This document shows, one piece after another, positions 15,001 through 27,279 of a DNA stretch of 64,000 nt. A program made the position numbers and the translations under genes. The notes beneath the pieces were generated by a model. That model did not search any database and had not been told where the DNA came from. It saw only the letters and a program-made list of their open reading frames with translations. This DNA is from Cruorifilaria tuberocauda (lineage: Eukaryota; Nematoda; Chromadorea; Rhabditida; Onchocercidae): assembly GCA_013365365.1 (NCBI GenBank), contig JABVXU010000134.1, forward strand, positions 62,001 through 126,000, given 5' to 3'. Position 1 is the first letter of the stretch; each line of letters starts with the position of its first letter.

Positions 15001-16806
15001 AAAAGACGCCAATTAATGGAGAAGTTAAGTTTGATTCCGTATCCTTTACGTATGCTTCTCGGCCGAATAATCCTGTTTTGCAGGTTAATTTTAAAAGTTT
15101 TATATTTTAAATACTTATATTGGAGGAAAGATTAAAGTTTTCAAAACATATGCATGTTAATAAATATACGTTATTAATAACGTCATACATATCTTTAAGA
15201 TTTCTTGTTTTATGATTTATATTTCTGTATTTGATGACGGTTATGAGAAGAATTCGGCAGTCGGAATCGTTTTATTCTATTCTGAGAATGAATTACGGAC
15301 TGTTTTATTAAAGTTGTATTTGAAATTTAGTTTATTATAGGACGTCACTTTCACCATTAACCCAGGTCAAACTGTTGCTTTAGTTGGACCAAGTGGTGGT
15401 GGGAAATCATCCATCGTATCGTTGATCGAACATTTTTACGAATGTGATAAGGGCTCCGTGCTTATTGATGGAAATCCAGTGGCAGAGTACGATCATGAGT
15501 ACATCCATCAAAAAGTAAGTTTGTTTGCTTCAGCTTCCCCAGGGACAGTTTTTTCATTGGGAATGAAAATCATTTATGGGAGGTAGAAGGTTTTCATAAT
15601 TATATATATATCGTTGGACTCGTTAAATAGTTTTAGAGAGAGTATAATTTTAATATAGCAGTCGTTATAGGTATGATTCGAGTTTTTTCAGATAGCTCTG
15701 GTTGCTCAAGATCCAATATTATATGAAGGCACAGTACGAGACAATATTGTATATGGATGCGATTGGGCTACCGAGGAAGATGTATTAAACGCTGCTAAAA
15801 TAGCTAACGCACATAATTTCATCATGGAAACTGAGAAACAATATGAGACAAACTGTGGCGAGAAGGGTGTTCAACTATCAGGTGATTCACTTAGAAATGA
15901 TGTTTTCTTGTTTTTGACAACTTTTAGGAAATGAGAGCTGTAGTAGTTATAAGCAATTTAAGACTTTGTTGTTCAGTCACATTCTCTATGTTAACAGTCA
16001 TTTATTATCTCTTTAAATGTTTCATTCTTTCTCAATAAATTTAACTTTTCGATTTTATTAAGGACTCAATTAAAATTCAGGAGTGGCGAAGACTAGTTTT
16101 GAAATCAAAGAGAGAAAAGTAGGAACGGATTTCCTTTTATCGAGTTAATGTTTTATGCTATACATTTTTAGGCGGTCAGAAGCAACGCATAGCAATAGCA
16201 CGAGCTTTGGTCCGTCGTCCTGCGATTCTAATATTAGACGAGGCAACTTCTGCTTTGGATGCAGAAAATGAACACATCATACAAGATGCTATAGCGCAAT
16301 GTTCGAAGGACAAGACAGTTATTGTAATAGCACATCGCTTAAGTACGGTTGAAAATGCTGATAAGATTATTGTCATTAGTAAAGGACAAGTAGTACAGGT
16401 TAGTTCAATAGGTTTTTTGATTTTATTAAAATAGCTTGATTATCAGATTTATATCAGTATATATTCTGTGAAGGTTCGATTTATTTTGATTAAAAAACCT
16501 AACTAAATTAATCCAGCTGAAGTCAAAAAAAGACTAGTGCTAATTGCAGTTTGAGATTCTGAAAATCTTGAAATATATAAAAAATAAAAAAAAAGTATGA
16601 TAAAATGATAAATATCTCGATTTGAACTTAAACATGAATGTGTTACATGAATTGTGATTGTAGATTTTATTATTATCTAATGGAGAAATAACAACTCACA
16701 ATTGTTTTAGCAAGGTCGGCATGAGGAGTTGCTCGAACAAGATGGCATTTACAGAGCTTTGGTACACCGACAACTTCTTGGACATAATTCAAGCAAAATA
16801 CACTAG
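12047..16806 (+). CDS. ABCB9: ABCB9/TAPL-like lysosomal half ABC transporter (HAF-4/HAF-9 type)
   Basis: Half transporter expected to pump peptides across lysosomal or lysosome-related organelle membranes as a dimer. Exons: 12047-12668, 12968-13082, 13207-13337, 13451-13656, 13979-14237, 14421-14488, 14898-15083, 15341-15514, 15692-15881, 16172-16398, 16711-16806. All phases close, giving 757 residues against about 766 for human ABCB9. The first exon encodes a hydrophobic N-terminal domain with about four membrane segments (TMD0). The core transmembrane domain follows, with the typical [10 protein letters not shown] segment. The nucleotide-binding domain has Walker [10 protein letters not shown], signature LSGGQKQR, Walker [13 protein letters not shown] and the H-loop in [10 protein letters not shown], all intact. 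The ATG at 12047 was chosen because an acceptor-like TTTAACAG lies just before it; the frame is open further upstream without an ATG. Human TAP1/TAP2 are the alternative subfamily, but worms have TAPL-type HAF proteins. Confidence 0.95.
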
Positions 16807-17862
16807 CATGCTTTACTATTTGAAAATGCTCTTTCGCACATTAAACTATAGCTTTTCGACAGCTATTGTCTTTCTTTTTTCTTTGATTTGCATTTCTGTG
16901 CAGGTTTTGGATCTACATGATTATCAGTAATATAATGGTATTGCTCGAAGAATCGAGGAAATCACATTCCAATATGTATTTGAAAAACTTACTGAATTTT
17001 AAACGTCTGGTTATAAAGATAAAAGAAATGTTGAGCAGTGATCTAAAATTATTTTAAATATAATTAGCTTTCAAAATGAACAAGATTCAGAAACCAATTG
17101 CCAATTATTATTCAAAGGCTGAATCATATTGGAGATGAATATGATGTAATGGCCATCCTACATCGCTTTTTCATTAATGAAAGGATCATGTCAGCGTAAC
17201 ATTTCTTAAAATCATCTGGAATAATGAATCATTCTTCTCCTTTAGCAGAAGAATTGATATAAATTCAACTGACAGAGTGATAGAATGTTTGAGACACCGT
17301 GACACCTCCTACCTGAACGGTTGATACCAAACGTTGCAACGCATCAAGTGGTGAATTCAAACAGTGGATTTATTAAGCAGTTAATACTGTAATACAATTT
17401 ACTGCGTTATACGTACGACACTAATATGAGATTTCGGTACAGAAATGAAGCATACAATCTTTTTTTTGATTAGTATGATCTAACATTTGATAAAACATAG
17501 ACATCATTATAGAATATTTCGATTTAAATGAATTATTCGAATTATACATAGTATATTCATAATGTTCTCATCATTAAGGAGCAGGAAATGGGGGCGTCCA
17601 TTAAGTAAACAATATTAACCGTAGTATAAAAATAATTTGGGAACAGTTCGCTGTTTTCTGCTCTTCCTAATCCCTCCAAATTTCGAAAAATTTACTATTC
17701 CCAGTGCGATAAAAAATTTCGTATTAAATCATGAAGACACAAACAAAAAACACAACAAAGAAAAAAGAAAAACATAGGAATTCAATTTTGACATGAAACT
17801 AAAAGCATTTATTTATAAACTGTACCCTAATAAAAACCTTCGAAATAGGAATCTAGCTTTCA
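16807..17862. other. Convergent 3' spacer
   Basis: Tail-to-tail region between the ABC transporter and the BRD7/9 gene. No coding potential was recognised. An AATAAA on the minus strand near 17807-17812, about 50 bases past the BRD7/9 stop, is a good polyadenylation signal for that gene. Confidence 0.6.
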
Positions 17863-20800
17863 TTACACCGCAGTGGTTGGCGGCGCAGCGGTAAAGAATT
17901 CATTCAATAGATCAATATCTTCCTCATTTAAGCCTACGGCATTATGAATTACAGGTGGTGAAATAACATTTCCAGGTTTGGCGTACTGAGCGATTTGACT
18001 GTGCAGTTTTCCTTGCACTTTGCTAGCAAGATTAAGCTCATGACTTCCAGGTGGTGGTTGTTCAGTTAAAGTTGTCGGTGGAACCGAACTAAGTCGATTT
18101 TTCTGCAACAATGCTAGATCACTGATCATCACACCAGTTTTAGTCAACGTATCCTGAAAGACGAGAAAACCAATGATAGCAATTTTAAATTCAAAGAAAT
18201 TCAACAAAAAAAAGTTATGATAGAAAAAGGCATTTATAAATGTAACGACCAATCAATCAACCGCTCTATATTAGATGATAAATGATGCTGTAAATGTATT
18301 ACGAAATAAGGAAGACGAGGATTATAATTAGAGTCAACAAACAAGTGAAAGAAATAAACAGTCATAAATAAATAATGGAGGATTAATCATTTTCATCATC
18401 TCAATTTCATAATTAGCTTCCACAGCTACGGTTATAGATCTAGACAGAGTTTTCTACAGCAGCTTTTTTGGAAGGGAAACCATTAACTGCTTTCTTAATC
18501 CGGGGTAGAAAAAAATCAGGTCTCACAGATATTACAATCTGAACCAATAATTTCTCAATAAAAAAGAAAACAAGAATCTCAGAAATATGAAAAATTACCT
18601 GATGAGTTTCTGGTACTATTTGCAATTTGTATAACTTCCGAATATCACTGATGAATGAAACATCAACCCCAATATTTTCAAGTGACTCAATATCATTTAA
18701 CAATTTGTTCAAATCGATTTTATCCACAGCATTTTTCATCTGAGAAACCTATTAAAATATTTAATGTTAAAATCCGCAAACATTTCACTATTTTGAACTA
18801 CCTTTTTAATTGATCTTTCGTCCTTCAGTGAATAAACTTCGCAAAAGAAAGTGAATAAAGTTCGCAAAAGAATAAATTTAAGAAAAATTGGGTATTTTCC
18901 TAAACTAATTTTGTTAAAAAAAATTCTTACACTGGTTTTCTCCATATCAGTTTCCAAAGCCTTGATAGTTCTGCGATGTTCACCGTTTGTCAAAGTGTCT
19001 AGCAAATCATCGACAACTTTAATCATATACTCACCAGAATTATCAACCATTTCTCGTAAAGATATTGCATTCGTTACATTAGCTCTATAATTTATTCGTA
19101 ACTCATTTTTAAAATTACTTTTACAGTTATCAACAAGATTCCTAATTTCTGAATTTATTCAGAAATCTTGATTAACCTCCTCAAAATATCAAAATGCTAT
19201 CATAAAAATAGTTTATGTTTATTTCAGATAGCATTTTGGCATTTTAGATAGTTACTTAAAGCAAACATTTGTATTAAAAGAAGTAAAATATAAATTCCTC
19301 ATATACAGCATGTATCATCAAAACTCTGCAATCATAAAATTCGATTTCTAAATTTTATTGAAGCTGACCTATCTCCGTAGGTACCTAACAGCAAACGAGA
19401 ATCCCGCTCGCAAAGTGTTGCCCACGTAGAATCAAACTGCGGTGCAAAAGAGCTAAATGGTCCATAAGAAACGTAAGAAATTGGAACCTGAAAATGTTCT
19501 TTATAATCGATGCTTAACTCGATGATTGGTTCACATAAATGTTTTTATAATAGTACATTGCAAGCTTAAAAGAAAACAAACAAGAAAAGACAAAATTTGT
19601 GTTCAAGGGTGGATTAATCGAAGCAGCAACAGAAATCCCATTATCTGCCTTAACCGAATTTTTTTTAAGAAACGTTTTAAAAATTTTGAACGCATCAATC
19701 TAATTTTCTACGTATGTTCACAGATAAATCTGAGATTCGTTCGCATGCAGTTCCAAAATGTTTAGTGCATTCAAAAAGGAAATTATGTAGCGGATTTAGG
19801 ATAAATAAATAGGATAATATAATTACACTTCCTTCAACGATAATATTGAAGTTGTCATAAAGTATTACGATGCGTGTTAGTGATCTGAAATTTGAAATAT
19901 ATCACAAACCTGATGGTTAGACTTGTGTTCTTGTGGAGCGCAAAGTCCTGGTGTACCTTCCTCAAGCTTACCCACAATATCTCCAAGGGTAATAATTTTT
20001 TTTTCTGATGAACTTGGATTGATAACATTCAAACAAATAGCACCATCCTTGTTATCCAAAAATGCAAGATGACTTTTTGGTTCCACCTCTTCACTGCCAG
20101 CAGGAAAAACTCTGAGATCGGGAATACGACTGGATAATTTCTGCTTCAAAGATGGATCCACTGCTTCCAAAACTGTTGATGGTGTTGCATCATCAACAAC
20201 GGCGGCTTTGTAATCCGCTTTCGGTATTGGTCGCGGCTTTGTTTTCAATGTTAGACCTAATTTTTCCAGGGGGATCTCCTAAAAACGAGGTTTGCTTAGA
20301 TCTTCAAGCACCATTCATTATTGAATCATATAAATATCACAAATCTAAAAGTTCCAAAACTGAATGTACACAAAATATTAAAGTTATAGCACCACCTTGA
20401 TGAAATACTGGACCTTAAAATCTAAATCAATCTCTCCTTATGCTACATTTTACTGTTGACAATTCCCAACTGTGTAAGTATCCTTTTTTATTTTTGTAGT
20501 ATAAATCAACAAATCAAAAATAACTTCTACTCCTATAAAATGCCACCAAAAATGAAATAAATCTATCTCTAATCACTGGTGATGATATAATAAATTCTGT
20601 ATAAAAAAATCGCAGCAAATGGAATCAGGCTTAATTTTCCAGATTTCCTCAAAATAATTAAATAAACGAAAAATAATGAAATTTACCTTGCTAAACGGAA
20701 GAGCATGAAAGAGATAGCGTAAATATGGTTCCGAGAAATAGAATTGTACAATAAGATCCATTTTTTGAGCCGCTATGTGATATATAGTTCCAGGTGAATT

Positions 20801-22328
20801 ATAATCCATTGCATTATGAACAATCAATTCGGCATCTTTTTTGAGAGACGCAATATCAGGATATTCATCCCGGTCAATTTTTTGCCGAATTGTAGCAAAA
20901 TCCATTGGCTCTTTGATTATTTCATGATAATCTGGTGCCATCGATCTGAATTTAAACTCTTGTGTCCTAATATCAAAGAATTAGTAAAAAATCAATACAA
21001 AAATAATACTTCTAAACTGCTTTTCTTCAGTGCACAAAACTTATAAAATCCATGATGAAAAAAACATATCATTCCACGAAGAGAATTGCATTAATCAACG
21101 CTTTTAATTAAAAGAAAATATTTTTAACAAAGCATTTATATCCTTTTATAATAGCATTGTTTTGATTTAGCTTGAAAGTAAATTTATAACGGAAGCGAAA
21201 ACGATACTAAACTTACTGCGTTACTGGGAATGCAAAATATTCATCCGGATCTTTGGCTTTCATTTTGCGTAACAAATTGTCACAAAAAAGTTGCAGTGGT
21301 GAATAAGTGAGCACAGTTGATGCTTTCGGAAGAGGTGGCGGCGTCGACGAATGCTCCTTAACTTCATCGTTAACTTCGTCCTGAAAGCAGTAATTATGAA
21401 GGTAAATCGCAGATCTTTGAAAGTTCTGGCCAACTGATGAACATTAAGTGAATTCTTGCACTCAGAGTGTAAAATAGAGATTAAAGAAAATCAAACAAGA
21501 CAAAACAAAACTAAATTTCCAAATACTGATTCCAAATGTCGTTAAATCTGTGATTTTTTTTTCTTTTTGTCTAATTCTTCCACAATGCGTAAATCGGATA
21601 GACACATTATTATGATATAGAAAGAACTTACTTCCTGTTGCTGTTTGGATTCTTCACGCTCTTTACGCTCGGCTGCTAACTGTGCTCGTCGTTCAGCTCG
21701 TCTTTTGCTCTTTGCTATTGAATCTGTTAACCTGTAAAAATAATGGAGTTAACTTTTAAGTAAAAATAGCAGTAGTTCAACAGGAATTTACGAAATCTTT
21801 CCAAATTAGTATAGTCAAATTATTATTAACATTACCTAAATCGACGTTTTTTACGTGGAGTTCTTTTAACTTTCTCCTCCTGTCCTTCCTCCTTCTTTAT
21901 ATCATCACCACTACCATTCTCTTCTTGGTCATCAGCTGTGGATGCTTGTTCCGAATCTGAATCCTCCGTTTCTAGATTACCTTCCGATCGCCGCTTGCGA
22001 CTACCCGTGCTGTTGAGACGGACATTTCTGAAACCACCTGAAAATGGCAAAATAATAATCTTCGAAATGTTAATTAATTCTGGATTTTCACAGAATTTGA
22101 ATTTTACAGTAGCAGAATCTCTACGCTGAATACAGTAAAACTAATAAGTTCAGAAAGTTTTGGTACTGAAATCGATTGATTCCTTTTATCACTAAGGGAC
22201 AGAGTTCAATCACATAATCACATTAAACCTTTGGAAGCTCGTCGCACTGGAAGACTAGGAGGAGCCCCAGCTGACATTCTAACAGGTGGAGCACCATAAT
22301 CCGATTTACGAACAATGTTACGTGACAT
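17863..22328 (-). CDS. swsn-9: BRD7/BRD9-like bromodomain protein (SWI/SNF subunit, SWSN-9 type)
   Basis: Acetyl-lysine reader of a SWI/SNF (PBAF or ncBAF class) remodelling complex. Exons 5' to 3': 22328-22229, 22037-21836, 21731-21632, 21380-21217, 20945-20687, 20278-19910, 19487-19369, 19084-18931, 18748-18599, 18153-17863. Phases close, giving 635 residues (human BRD9 597, BRD7 651). Order: basic/acidic N-terminus with KR-rich nuclear localisation stretches (TPRKKRRFR, KSKRRAERRAQ); bromodomain at about 155-260, including FAFPVTQ, IIKEPMDF and the acetyl-lysine Asn in NAMDYNSP (about residue 238); then a DUF3512-like C-terminal region with VPISYVSYGPFSSFAP. The start is certain: TTTTTTCAG lies two bases before the ATG, a spliced-leader acceptor. 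Whether it corresponds to BRD7 or BRD9 cannot be settled; worms usually have one. Confidence 0.94.
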
Positions 22329-22330
22329 TT

Positions 22331-22340
22331 CTGAAAAAAT
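22331..22340 (-). promoter_or_regulatory. Spliced-leader acceptor of the BRD7/9 gene
   Basis: TTTTTTCAG on the minus strand ends two bases before the start codon at 22328. No donor precedes it in a plausible exon, so trans-splicing is the simplest reading. Confidence 0.7.
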
Positions 22341-23799
22341 TCCACTGGAAAATTGCAGTGTAACATGAATAAGGTTAACATGACGTCTGATTTTTCAAAG
22401 TTTTCGTAAACGAAATTGATGAAAACAATGGAAAGTGTTAATGATTCGATAGAAATATATTAAACAAACTTGTAAATATGAGGGCAACTAGGAAGAATTA
22501 AAAACGAGTTTTGCACTTTTTACATGTTACATCAAACGAACCTAAACACATGCTTATAATAAATATCAAACATGTGCTTGAATTTCAGAAATGTAAAATA
22601 CATCATGCAATACAGAATCAAGTAATTTAACACAAAGTAACAAAATATAAACTCAATTACATCTAACGCTAAACAATTCCTAAACTTCCGTCACAATCGA
22701 TTCACTGGACCAACCATACGCGTCATATTTCAACAGAGGCTGTAGAATGCATGCATTTTTTACCTGTTTTACCCATATTGAAATGAAAGTATCAACATTT
22801 CCAACTGCTACTAATAACTGAAATTACTTACATAGGTACACTCATAAATAATACTTTCACTTTTTTTTTTTACAATCCTTGCAAATATTGTATATCGCTA
22901 AACATATGGAAAATAGAAGTATTACTAGGCCTACGTCACATCATATCATATTCTCCGCGACCTCAAAATAAGTACCACAACCGGATCAGTCATTTCTGAT
23001 TTTGCCACTTAACACCTATCGAAACGCGTCCCGTTGTCCTACCAAATAGGTTCATCATGCAAAACAAATAGGATCGCTAGGTTATTGATTTTTTTTATCG
23101 ATAACCCAGCAATTTCGTTCATATAATTGATCATTAAAAATTATTCCGATATCAAACATATCGCCTATTTTTCTTTTTCATTATCTTTCGATTCAGTTTT
23201 ATCAATCAAAAACTTAATAAATTAATTTTGTAAAAAGGTTGTAAAGAAATGATGAAAAATTGTTGAATGAAACTAGCTTGGTTCATTAATTTCCATAAAG
23301 TATATACAATCCTTTAAATCAGTTTTTTCACTCAAATTTAAATAAATTTATTCTTTTTTGAATTTTTAGAAGATTGAATATATGAAGAGAAATAATGATA
23401 GATAATTATTAGTATGACTTGACCTTATACAGTAACCTTCGTGTACTGTAATGGAGAATATAAGGATGATTTTATCGATTTCAAATATAAGAGTTGAACT
23501 TAATGATGTTACTCTTACAAACTATTGTTGTCGAAAAACTATTATTGAATCGAATATTATTGAATTGAATCTATTATTGAATTGAAACTATATGAATCGA
23601 TATTATTGAATTCACGCTATTATTGAATTGAGTATTAGTTAATCTCATTAGTTAAAGAATTATGCAATTTTTTTTAAAATGATTACTGTTTTGATTAAAT
23701 AATAAGCATTTTCGTAAATAATTATGCCATAAGTACAGATATTAATAAGCGTAAATGAAAGATTATAATTAAATAATATAATGTAAATAATGATTTTTC
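22341..23799. other. Divergent promoter region between BRD7/9 and EPG-6 genes
   Basis: About 1.46 kb, head-to-head, with no convincing ORF. It contains a GC-richer patch around 22920-23050 and a short degenerate TTATTGAATTGAAT repeat at about 23538-23635. The two genes could share control elements here. Confidence 0.55.
23538..23635. repeat. Degenerate short tandem repeat based on TATTATTGAATTGAA
   Basis: At least five imperfect copies of CTATTATTGAATTGA-like units of about 15-25 bases, about 175 bases upstream of the EPG-6 start. Confidence 0.7.
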
Positions 23800-23808
23800 T
23801 ATTTTTAG
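23800..23808 (+). promoter_or_regulatory. Spliced-leader acceptor of the EPG-6 gene
   Basis: CTATTTTTAG ends one base before the ATG at 23810. The short, leaderless spacing is typical of nematode trans-splice sites. Confidence 0.7.
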
Positions 23809-23809
23809 A

Positions 23810-26800
23810 ATGAAAAAAGTATACGGCATTTCTGTAAATTCGGAGCAAAATATGTTTGCTGTAGCTACGGAAGATGGATTTCGTGTTTTTCAGTGCAATC
23901 CATTACATCAATTAGTCCGGTTAGGTTGGTTACCGCTTATTCTCAAAATATTTAAATTTTTAATTAGATAGTTTAATTAATTATTGTGTCTGAAGTCGAA
24001 CATATCAAGAACAATAAGATTTCTGAAAAAAGCTAGGTATCATGACACTTTCTTTAATTTATGTTTTGGTTTGAGTATTCTTTGTGGAAAAAGGATTTCA
24101 GTGGACTTTTTATTTCCATAGGAATAAAAAATAAAAACTAAAACTAATTGTAAGGAATGTTTTTAATTGCTCAGTGATAATTGCAGATAAACGCATAGTT
24201 GGAAGTTTGAGAATTGGCAAAGTTCTCGGCTGCTCAAATTTTTTTGGAATGGTTAGTGGTGGATTTTGCCCGAAATATGCCGAAAATGTCGGTATGGTAA
24301 TGACAATAATTTCGAATAATTCATTGATTAAACTCCCTATTTCTGTATTAGCTATTGATTAGAATACATTAAATGCAATAACTGGTGAAATTATTTGAAC
24401 GATATCTCATGAAATTTGCTATGTTTTAGATTTCAGAGTTAATAATTTTATTTTTCACTGAACATTTTAAACTTGTGCTAATGAAAAGTTTTGTATAATT
24501 ATTCCATTTATAAATACATCTTACACAACTTTTTTGTAAAGTATGATTCTTATGCAGTAATGGTTTGGAATGATGAGAGAAAAAAGGATGACTTTTACAT
24601 GGAATATACAAGCACGTCACCTATTCTTAATTTTCAAATGTCAAAAACGAGGTTAGCAACATTTACTTTGGTCATATTGTTATTTTTTATTCATGCTTTA
24701 CGTGTCCATCTCCATAAATGAGAGGAAATGAAACCTTTTAGTTTTCTTTTTCTTTTTTTAGTGAAATTGGGAACATGAATAATCCTCCATTATTTAGTTT
24801 TATATTTTTTCTTAATTGTTTTTTCTTTGTAGGATGGTCCTAGTAGGGATGAAAAAAATTCATGTATTTAATTTTCCACAAGAAGTGGTTCCAATAAAAA
24901 CAGTTGAAACGGGAATAAATATTCACGGGTTATGTGAACTTAGTAGTGATCCAAATATGGAGCTTCTCATTTATCCAGGTCACCAAAAAGGCAGTGTTCA
25001 GGTTTGTCAAATTTTTTTCATTACAATTTTCTGAATTTATGGAACTATTGGACAATAGTAATTAACTTATGGAGAGGTCAAAATTGAAGTTAGAGAACCA
25101 TTAATAAGCTAGAAGGGTATTGTTTTGATTATTTCTGTGAATGTGATCCAGACTGTCAGCAATCTAACCATTGAGTTCAGCAGTTCAGTAACTAAAATCA
25201 TGAATTTTATTGAAGAAAACAGATTTGAAATATACCGAAGTAATAAAAATGTCTTACAATAAATAGGTAAAAGATATTAATAATCCCTTTGGTAATAATA
25301 TAAAAGAATAGTTCAGATCATAAACTTATACTTATATAGACTAGTGTTATTACGATTATAGTTTTCATGTTTCTTCCAATTTCTGTTTTTTAAGTACATC
25401 AATTTACGTGATGTTGCACGGCATACAACCTTGACACCGATATTAATCAATGCTCATCAGACTGATGTGGCGCAATTAGCACTGAATAGTACGGCTACAC
25501 TTTTAGCTACTGGTTCAACTAAGGTAAGATGTTATTTCATTAAAATGAAAAGTAGAAGGTTCGAATTTATTTACTATTTTTGTAAATCTTTAATTAAAAT
25601 TACTTAGGATTTCCGGTACCAGTTTTTAATTTTTTTCTATATTTGATAGAAATTTTTTCATTTTTTATTTTAGGGGACAGTGATACGAATTTTTGATACA
25701 AAAACTGCAGAATTAATACGTGAATTCAGGCGGGGCGCTGATCCCGTTACTTTACATTGGTTAGTATTTATTTCCATGTTTCTAACATTAACCAATAAAT
25801 TGTGACTTTGTAACAGTCTTTCTGAATTCCATTTATCTGATGTTGAAATTTTTGCTTTGTATTTATCAAATAGCATAAACAAGGATTTCATTGTGATTTG
25901 AATATGCATCACAGTATAGTGAATAAGCGTTGTATTTTTAAAGTATGTATGTTCTATCAAATACATTTAACCGGAGGGCGAAAATCAATTGGGAGCAACT
26001 CAAAGAGATTTATAGGAGAAAATGTTTGATTTGAAACTGAAAGAGAAAGTGATAGATTCCTTATTTCATCTTACTAATGCAGAATCTTTTCAGCTTACGT
26101 TTTTCACCGTGCTGTGGTTTTTTGGCCGTTGCAAGTGACAAAGATACTGTACATATTTTCGCTGTAAAAAATAATGATCCAACGTGGACGAACAGGAAAA
26201 CATTGTACGTTTTTTTAATTGTTAACTTGATATGAGTGTATAATTGGAATCAGCTGTAAATGCAGATTGTAGTTGACTACAAATTGATAGCATTATTTCA
26301 AACAATTATTACTTATAATATACTTGAAATATAACACTCGTATCAGAATATTCTCGACTTCGCTGTAGCAAGTTACAGATTATGTAGGATGCAAACCATA
26401 ACCATAACTCACCATTTTTCCTGAATTTCTACCTGTTAATTAATTTAGAATTCCTCATGCAACCTCAAAGGAGGGATTTATTTTTTTTCTCATATCCGTT
26501 TTAGATGGGCGATTTGTCAATTATGTAAAGTCTGTTTGATGAATTATTTTAATTGAAATTTCATCTATGCGTGGATGATTGGATATATCGATGTGTAAGT
26601 CGTATCTTTAGAGCAACCATAAATCTAATCACGTATAGAAAGTTAACATCCGAAGAGTTTTAGAGATTTTCCGGACCAATGTTTTGGAAAATAGTAATGG
26701 AAGCAGTGAAAATTTTTTTTTTTGCAGATGGCAACAAGTTGGTCTTGTATCAGAGGATGCTGATCGTGCGCGGATACAATTCAAATTATCGAAAGCCACT

Positions 26801-27279
26801 CCAAATGTTACACTTACTGAATTGGCTTTCTTAAAAAATGGTAATGAATCAGGCGGTACAGAACTGAATGTCAAAAGTCGTTTTGTTTTACGCAGTCATG
26901 TAAGTTGTGGAGAAGGTTTCATGGTCTTCGATTATTTGTAGCATCAGAGAGTTTGATTGACCCGAATTTTTGTAGTCTTGGTTTTGTAGGAGAGTTATTG
27001 TCCCTGTGTATAAATACCAGTGCTGCATGAGAAATAGTCAAAAACTGTAAGGGAATTTGATATTAACGGTGCTTTTTAGTTGTTGATTACTTAAATTTTT
27101 GATATTTCTTAACTCTGAGATGAAATGTTGCAACTTTCTAGGCCATGGTTGCAATTTGTGACGATGGAAGTTATAATTTGTTCACATTTTCGTCGGATGG
27201 CACATTTGATTTGATACGTGATGAATATTACCTAGATTGGGGTGACGATGAGCATTTTTTCGAACAATGTTTTGAATGA
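23810..27279 (+). CDS. WDR45: WIPI4/WDR45 (EPG-6) PROPPIN autophagy protein
   Basis: Seven-bladed beta-propeller that binds phosphoinositides on autophagic membranes and acts with ATG-2 in autophagosome maturation. Exons: 23810-23924, 24187-24291, 24558-24651, 24833-25001, 25395-25523, 25674-25759, 26094-26204, 26728-26899, 27142-27279. All phases close, giving 372 residues (human WIPI4 360). The diagnostic lipid-binding motif FRRG is intact in REFRRGAD (exon 6, two-site phosphoinositide pocket). Blade segments such as VTLHCLRFSPCCGFLAVASD and HTIFAVKN-like strands match the family. The early SLRIGKVLGC and GGFCPKYAENVVMVWND segments match WDR45/WDR45B. Human WIPI3 (WDR45B) is the main alternative. 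An AATAAA at 27544-27549 may be its poly(A) signal. Confidence 0.95.
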